This document shows, piece after piece, positions 5,755 to 8,810 of a stretch of 8,810 nucleotides of DNA. The notes below the pieces were generated by a model that was not told where the DNA came from, made no database searches, and worked only from the letters and a program-made list of their open reading frames with translations. The stretch's first letter is position 1. Each line of letters begins with the position of its first letter. The DNA is from Blastocatellia bacterium. Lineage in GTDB: Bacteria; Acidobacteriota; Blastocatellia; Pyrinomonadales; Pyrinomonadaceae. The stretch lies in assembly GCA_013695195.1 (NCBI GenBank), contig JACDAY010000068.1, positions 1 through 8,810 of the forward strand, written 5' to 3'. The position numbers and the translations under genes are program-made.

Positions 5755-6801
5755 TTATGACACGGCAATTTCGCAGACGAGCATTTCGATTTGCATTCTT
5801 GAGCCGGCTGTTCCGCCGCCGCCGAGGGAGGTTTTTATGGCGAGGTCGGTTTTTGCGATTTGGCGGATCGTGTTGACGAGTTTTTCTGTATCACTACGGC
5901 GGGCGGCGGCGAGGAATGCGTCCTGGCGATTGCCGTAAAGCTTGACGGCGGAGGCGATCTCGGTCCGGTCGGCGCCGTTTGTCATCATCTCTTTTGCCAT
6001 CAGCAAGCGGCGGTAATTATAGGAAATAAGGCCGAGCAGGGCGAGCGGCTCGGCACCGTCGTCGAGAATCTTTTTCAAAACGCGTATCGCGTGAGCGCCT
6101 CGGCCTTCCATAAGATGATCGGTGAGATCGAAGTTTGAGATCTCGCGTGAGTTTGCGACAAGTGATTCTATCAATTCGGTCGTGATGAGCTTGCCGGGCA
6201 ATGCGGCGGTAGAGAGCTTTTCGATCTCGTTTGTCAGTCGTCGCACATCGCTGCCTGCCAAAGCAACAAGCTGGCGGACGGTGCGCTGGTCGGCTTCGGA
6301 GCCGGCGTCTTTTATTTTGTTTTTAGCCCAATCGACCAGTTGCGCATCGTCCAACCTTGTGAATTCGACGGCCGTCGTGTGGGCTTTGAGCAGCTTAGAA
6401 ATTTTGCGGGTGCCGTTAAGCTCGTCTGCGATGAAAATTACGACCGAGCTTTCGGCCGGACGCGCCAGATAGTCCATCAACATTTGCTCGTGCTCTTCTT
6501 TTACAGTGTCTTTTTGGCCGCTGGCGGTTACGCGGACGTCGGTAATCCGCACAACCCGTCGCGACGCCATCATCGGAAGCTGCTCGGCGGCGGAAAGAGC
6601 TGTCCTGATATTGTCTGAAATGCCGAGGCTGAATTCGGTTTCGTTAAAATCGCGAAAATCGTCGGGAGCAAAAGCGAAATCGGCGATGGTTTTTGCCGCG
6701 AGATCGCGCAGATACGTCTCGGGGCCGAAGAGGAGATAAACCGGCGCTATCTCACGGCTCTTTAATTGATCGCGTAGGTTTTCTCTGGTAAGGACGGGCA
6801 T
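5755..6801 (-). CDS. holA: DNA polymerase III delta subunit
   Basis: 348 aa, the normal length for HolA. It is the clamp-loader subunit that opens the beta clamp at replication forks. Seen: an N-terminal MPVLTRENLRDQL followed by APVYLLFGPETYLRD (19-33), the degenerate nucleotide-binding domain of delta. RRVVRITDV (about 81-89) and SSVVIFIADELNGTRKISKLL (about 119-139) follow, then the helical lid with LVALAGSDVRRLTNEIEKLS (about 177-196), and the C-terminal collar with LMEGRGAHAIRVLKKILDDG, ALLGLISYNYRRLLMAKEM and a closing TDLAIKTSLGGGG. It has no functional Walker A, as expected for delta. The ATG at 6801 lies just inside the left inverted repeat of the GxxExxY module, which forms its leader and presumably displaced its original upstream neighbour, lptE. 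Confidence 0.95.
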   Translation of the reverse strand: MPVLTRENLRDQLKSREIAPVYLLFGPETYLRDLAAKTIADFAFAPDDFRDFNETEFSLGISDNIRTALSAAEQLPMMASRRVVRITDVRVTASGQKDTVKEEHEQMLMDYLARPAESSVVIFIADELNGTRKISKLLKAHTTAVEFTRLDDAQLVDWAKNKIKDAGSEADQRTVRQLVALAGSDVRRLTNEIEKLSTAALPGKLITTELIESLVANSREISNFDLTDHLMEGRGAHAIRVLKKILDDGAEPLALLGLISYNYRRLLMAKEMMTNGADRTEIASAVKLYGNRQDAFLAAARRSDTEKLVNTIRQIAKTDLAIKTSLGGGGTAGSRMQIEMLVCEIAVS

Positions 6802-6811
6802 AAGAGAGATG

Positions 6812-6840
6812 GCCGCAAAAAAGGCGCAAAATGCACAAAA
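6812..6840. repeat. Left inverted repeat of the GxxExxY module
   Basis: 29 bp reading outward-in as GCCGCAAAAAAGGCGCAAAA then TGCACAAAA. It is the reverse complement of 7281-7308 except for one extra A in the A run. It lies in the leader of holA, 10 bp before its ATG. Confidence 0.9.
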
Positions 6841-6853
6841 AAGAAAAAATTGG

Positions 6854-7267
6854 TCAGCTATTGCTTAGTGTGTATTTTTTGATCTCAAATTTTTGACTGC
6901 CGAAATTTATCAAAAGGCCGTGTTCGATTCTTGAGGATCGGAGATAGCCGAGGACCTGTGCTGTATGTTCGCTGCACAATGCTCTGCAGGCCTTCAATTC
7001 AACGATTAAACAATTCTCGACAAACAAATCGGCAAAATAATCACCAATGACGGTGCCGTCTTCGTCGACTACAGCCAATGGGAACTGCTGTTGGACATTC
7101 AGATTCAGCTTTCGCAATCGATGCGCAAGAGCATTCTCATAAACCTTTTCCAGATGTCCATAGCGGTGAAACTTATGAATCGCAAAGCTCGTTTCCCTTA
7201 TAACATCACATAGCTCAAAAATCCTATCTTTGTCTCCGCGTTCGGAGAATAGTGCGTCCAATCCCAT
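6854..7267 (-). CDS. GxxExxY protein (PD-(D/E)XK-like)
   Basis: 137 aa. The family-defining motif is clear: G37-HL-E40-KV-Y43 in YGHLEKVYENAL. A PD-(D/E)XK-like core follows: DYFADLFVENCLIVELKA, with D80 and E90-L91-K92 as candidate metal-binding and catalytic residues, then a Q/H-containing helix (EHTAQVLGYLR) and the closing INFGSQKFEIKKY. Known: the TIGR04256/GxxExxY family is widespread in environmental bacteria, often in several copies per genome, with a predicted nuclease fold but no settled function. The ATG at 7267 is preceded by an AGGAAG (7281-7276) and a nearer GGA, a better ribosome binding site than those of its neighbours. An N-terminal helix of about 20 residues precedes the usual start of the domain. 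The gene is framed by inverted repeats. Confidence 0.92.
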   Translation of the reverse strand: MGLDALFSERGDKDRIFELCDVIRETSFAIHKFHRYGHLEKVYENALAHRLRKLNLNVQQQFPLAVVDEDGTVIGDYFADLFVENCLIVELKACRALCSEHTAQVLGYLRSSRIEHGLLINFGSQKFEIKKYTLSNS

Positions 7268-7280
7268 TTTTCCATCTTCC

Positions 7281-7308
7281 TTTTGTGCATTTTGCGCCTT
7301 TTTGCGGC
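7281..7308. repeat. Right inverted repeat of the GxxExxY module
   Basis: 28 bp, TTTTGTGCATTTTGCGCC followed by TTTTTGCGGC, the reverse complement of 6812-6840 less one base. It begins 3 bp after the lptE stop codon in the direction of transcription, and contributes part of the ribosome binding region of the GxxExxY gene. Paired with the other copy in RNA it could fold around the whole GxxExxY message. Confidence 0.9.
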
Positions 7309-7311
7309 TAA

Positions 7312-7863
7312 TTACCTTTTCTCTTCCTTTACGCCCATGCCGTTGACGACTGTTGAGACGACCGATTCGGCGAACATGCGGGCGATGCGTTCGACGGCCG
7401 GGTCTTCTTCGTTAAAGAACGAGCGCGGGTCGCGGGAAAACTCGAACGAATCGCGGAAGACAAAATTCTGGTTGTCGTAAAGGATTTTGTTCTCCTTCAA
7501 ATCGCGGATAGTTACGGCCGAAACAATGGTCACCTCGTAAACGCGGGCGCGGCCTTCGCGGTCGAGCAGCACGCCCGTAAAGCTGAAATCGCGAATCGTG
7601 CCTTCGATAACGGCGTCTGCTCCTGTGGGCGATCCTTGCACCTTGAGCCCGTTTCCGCGGCGGATTATTTCCTTGGTTACGGCTTCGGTAAAACGCGATC
7701 CGACACGATAGCGGAGACCTCTTGCTTCGGATTGAAACGCCGGAACCGCAATGATTCTTATATGCTTCGGCAAGCCGGAATTAGTAACGGGTTTGTAACA
7801 ATCGGTAAAACCGGAAACCAAAAGTAAAAGCACCAGAGCTAATGAAAGGTTTATAAGCTTCAT
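7312..7863 (-). CDS. lptE: LPS-assembly lipoprotein LptE-like
   Basis: 183 aa from the ATG at 7863 (MKLINLSLALVLLLLVSG). A TTG at 7878 would add five residues, and the ATG gives a normal signal peptide. After the hydrophobic core comes FTDC22-YKPV, where lipid would be attached at the Cys; an Asp just before the Cys is unusual for a lipobox (expected G/A/S). The mature part follows the LptE plan: IRIIAVPAFQSEA (strand 1), TEAVTKEIIRRGNGLKV (helix and strand), GADAVIEGTIRDFSF (strand), EVTIVSAVTIRD, DNQNFVFRDSFEF, and a C-terminal helix, ERIARMFAESVVSTVVNGM. Known: LptE plugs the LptD barrel and brings lipopolysaccharide to the outer surface. Position next to holA (with only the GxxExxY module between) supports the call. 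Overall similarity within LptE is low, so the family call rests on layout and context. Confidence 0.83.
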   Translation of the reverse strand: MKLINLSLALVLLLLVSGFTDCYKPVTNSGLPKHIRIIAVPAFQSEARGLRYRVGSRFTEAVTKEIIRRGNGLKVQGSPTGADAVIEGTIRDFSFTGVLLDREGRARVYEVTIVSAVTIRDLKENKILYDNQNFVFRDSFEFSRDPRSFFNEEDPAVERIARMFAESVVSTVVNGMGVKEEKR

Positions 7864-7939
7864 AACGTTGAATTTCAATTTTGTCCGCCGTGGGTTGGAA
7901 TAATCTCCTTGGAGAACATATTCGCAAAATCAAGAATTG

Positions 7940-8054
7940 GTCTAACGCCCGAATTGAGCGGCTGCCCGCCCGATAGCGGCAACCTGAAAGAAACTAAACA
8001 ACATAGATGAGAGGCAATGTGGCGGGCAGTCCGCTCGAATGAGTTGTTCGGCGC
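7940..8054 (-). other. attC: attC recombination site of integron cassette
   Basis: Minus-strand order: R'' GCGCCGAAC (8054-8046); 9-nt spacer AACTCATTC; L'' GAGCGGACTGCCCGCC (8036-8021); a terminal loop of about 50 nt; L' GGCGGGCAGCCGCTC (7970-7956); spacer AATTCGG; R' GTTAGAC (7946-7940). L'' and L' pair over 15 bp with one bulged A (opposite T at 8030), the extrahelical base that attC sites use to choose strand. R' fits GTTRRRY exactly. R'' deviates at one base (G for Y), but pairs perfectly with the cassette's first bases at 8583-8576. Size (about 113 bp between boxes) is within the attC range. Confidence 0.83.
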
Positions 8055-8583
8055 GGCATTAACCAACGGCTTGCTCCTTGAAATATCTGTAATAATGCTG
8101 CACCCATCTTTCCTTTAGATTGGCTTCTCGCTCAACCTGAGATAACCAGTCTCCTAAACCAATCTTCCGAGCGAGCTTTGCATATTGACGATATTCTCGT
8201 GGCAGATAGCCGGTACACAGCATCTCGACAACGCGCTTGCGGATTCTCTCCTGCTGCTCAGAGGTAAGTGTGGCACGTCGTAGCGCACGGGCAGTGTTAG
8301 ATTTTAGGATTTGACCGAAAGGGAAAGAAGAACTCTCTTCAATGAACTCAATGCCGATTTCGGCGCAGGCTGGATCGCCCTGCTCGATGCCCTCAATCAC
8401 TTGAACCATCACCGGATAAATCCAATGGTTTCCCTTCTCCGTGTGTTCATGCGGACTAAGTTTACTGAGCGGAGCTATGCCGTAACGCTGAACATATAAT
8501 TTATAGCGTTGCTGGATAGCTTCAAGACTCCAAAAGCCAGTTCCGTTGTAATCAATAACAGTCATTTAACATAAAGCGCCGAA
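7946..8583 (-). mobile_element. Integron gene cassette, complete, without nearby integrase
   Basis: 638-bp cassette from TTCGGCGC (8583-8576) to the G of G^TTAGAC at 7946. It holds one gene (8059-8565) and a 3' attC. The diagnostic sign is that the cassette's first bases, GTTCGGCGC counting the cut-site G (8584-8576), are the exact complement of its attC R'' box GCGCCGAAC (8054-8046), as required if the circular cassette once carried both halves in one attC. The leader before ATG is 18 nt and the stop is 6 nt before the R'' core, both usual for cassettes. It sits between folP and lptE in the same orientation. No intI is visible. Confidence 0.8.
8059..8565 (-). CDS. Hypothetical cassette-borne protein, 168 aa
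   Basis: I do not recognise a named function. The first 40 residues contain YNGTGFWSLEAIQQRYKLYVQRYG. A middle helix with acidic residues follows (VMVQVIEGIEQGDPACAEIGIEFIEE, 52-77), then FPFGQILKSNTARALRRA (81-98), a basic helical stretch QQERIRKRVVEMLCTGYLPREYRQYAKLARKIG (104-136) and a C-terminal KERWVQHYYRYFKEQAVG. It is soluble, with no signal peptide, and looks all-helical with a strongly basic second half, so contact with nucleic acid or a partner protein is possible but unproven. ATG at 8565 lies 18 nt inside the cassette and lacks a Shine-Dalgarno sequence. The attC follows the TAA at once. Its function is independent of the neighbouring folP or lptE, as is usual for cassette genes. 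Confidence 0.8.
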   Translation of the reverse strand: MTVIDYNGTGFWSLEAIQQRYKLYVQRYGIAPLSKLSPHEHTEKGNHWIYPVMVQVIEGIEQGDPACAEIGIEFIEESSSFPFGQILKSNTARALRRATLTSEQQERIRKRVVEMLCTGYLPREYRQYAKLARKIGLGDWLSQVEREANLKERWVQHYYRYFKEQAVG

Positions 8584-8644
8584 CTTATGATTGAGCGGAA
8601 TCATTCCGTATAAGTTATAGGCTGATAAACCCGGTTCTTAACTA
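8584..8644 (-). other. Spacer before the cassette with attC-half-like sequence
   Basis: 61 bp between the folP stop and the cassette boundary. It includes the 13-nt hairpin CGGAATGATTCCG (8608-8596) and the segment CCGCTCAATCATAAG ending at the cut point. Nine bases, CCGCTCAAT, are identical to the L'/spacer stretch of the complete attC, and joined to the TTAGAC beyond the cassette it would end in a consensus R' box. It may be the 3' half of an older attC or a secondary integration target. No full L'' partner was found. Confidence 0.4.
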
Positions 8645-8810
8645 TTATACGCGGCAGTCACGCTGCGCGTTGATCGATTCCAACATCCTTACCGTTTCAA
8701 CGGTTGCCTTTACATCGTGGACACGCACGATTTTCGCCCCGTTCCAGACCGCGATTGCCGCAGTTGCGAGCGATCCTGTCAATCTATCGTCCGGCGGCAG
8801 GTCGCCGAGA
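8645..8810 (-). CDS. folP: Dihydropteroate synthase, C-terminal end (gene continues beyond window)
   Basis: Only the last 54 residues are inside the window, starting at codon 8809 and ending with TAA at 8647-8645. The sequence LPPDDRLTGSLATAAIAVWNGAKIVRVHDVKATVETVRMLESI carries the conserved C-terminal block of DHPS: the SLATAA helix and VRVHDV, where the Arg and His contact pterin and the sulfonamide/p-aminobenzoate site. The enzyme joins 6-hydroxymethyl-dihydropterin pyrophosphate to p-aminobenzoate in folate synthesis. This is a chromosomal-looking folP; its proximity to an integron cassette does not make it a sul resistance gene. Confidence 0.92.
   Translation of the reverse strand, partial: LGDLPPDDRLTGSLATAAIAVWNGAKIVRVHDVKATVETVRMLESINAQRDCRV

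Larger units (their letters stand above)
6812..7308. mobile_element. Putative GxxExxY-encoding module bounded by 28-bp inverted repeats
   Basis: A 497-bp unit with one gene, 6854-7267, enclosed by near-perfect inverted repeats (6812-6840 and 7281-7308). It fits tightly between lptE, whose stop codon is 3 bp from the right repeat, and holA, whose ATG is 10 bp from the left repeat. The lptE-holA pair is adjacent in other Gram-negatives, so insertion is the simple reading. I see no target-site duplication. Whether it moves, and with whose enzyme, is inference. Confidence 0.6.

Noticed and set aside
7875..8066. 63-aa open frame with the NNSFERTAR...LNSGVRP pattern
   Set aside because: It is simply attC read as protein; the same kind of translated attC is often annotated by mistake. 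It spans the recombination site, not a gene.
8645..8810. Integron-borne sulfonamide resistance (sul) gene next to the cassette
   Set aside because: The fragment reads as an ordinary chromosomal folP, in a block with lptE and holA. It lies outside the cassette borders and has no sign of the sul1/qacEdelta1 context.

Overview
The window looks like a piece of an Acidobacteriota chromosome, most plausibly Blastocatellia (Pyrinomonadales-like). The basis is indirect: intermediate base composition, weak or absent Shine-Dalgarno sequences, a GxxExxY protein, an lptE/holA/folP neighbourhood, a SurA-like protein without a PPIase domain, and an NtrB/NtrC-type pair. No marker gene here proves the taxonomy. 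Diderm envelope genes (lptE, surA-like) show a Gram-negative cell plan.

Layout. The left edge (1-454, minus) carries a small unknown gene whose borders behave like those of an integron gene cassette. It is followed by tRNA-Leu(CAA) (659-746, minus) with its own promoter, and a secreted SurA-N-type chaperone (858-1556, minus). Diverging from that gene is a cytoplasmic GAF-PAS histidine kinase (1717-3408, plus) and a sigma-54-dependent response regulator (3554-4945, plus). The two are separated by a 138-bp inverted-repeat element. Converging on them is a minus-strand block which, in its own reading direction, runs: folP (3' end only), integron-type gene cassette with a complete attC site, lptE, a GxxExxY gene enclosed by 28-bp inverted repeats, holA, a shrunken type IIG restriction-modification pseudogene, and an orphan antitoxin-like gene.

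How it works together. The kinase/regulator pair is a complete two-component system predicted to switch on sigma-54 promoters. The conserved backbone of the minus block is folP, lptE and holA (lptE-holA adjacency is familiar from other Gram-negatives). Accessory DNA has entered or decayed at each joint: a cassette before lptE, the GxxExxY module between lptE and holA, and R-M debris after holA.

Most notable. Two separate genes, 7.5 kb apart, are each bounded by a 9-bp perfect inverted repeat placed exactly where an integron cassette should carry the two halves of its own attC simple site. One has a full attC stem with a bulged base. No integrase is visible. Second is the GxxExxY gene boxed by near-perfect inverted repeats inside the lptE-holA pair.
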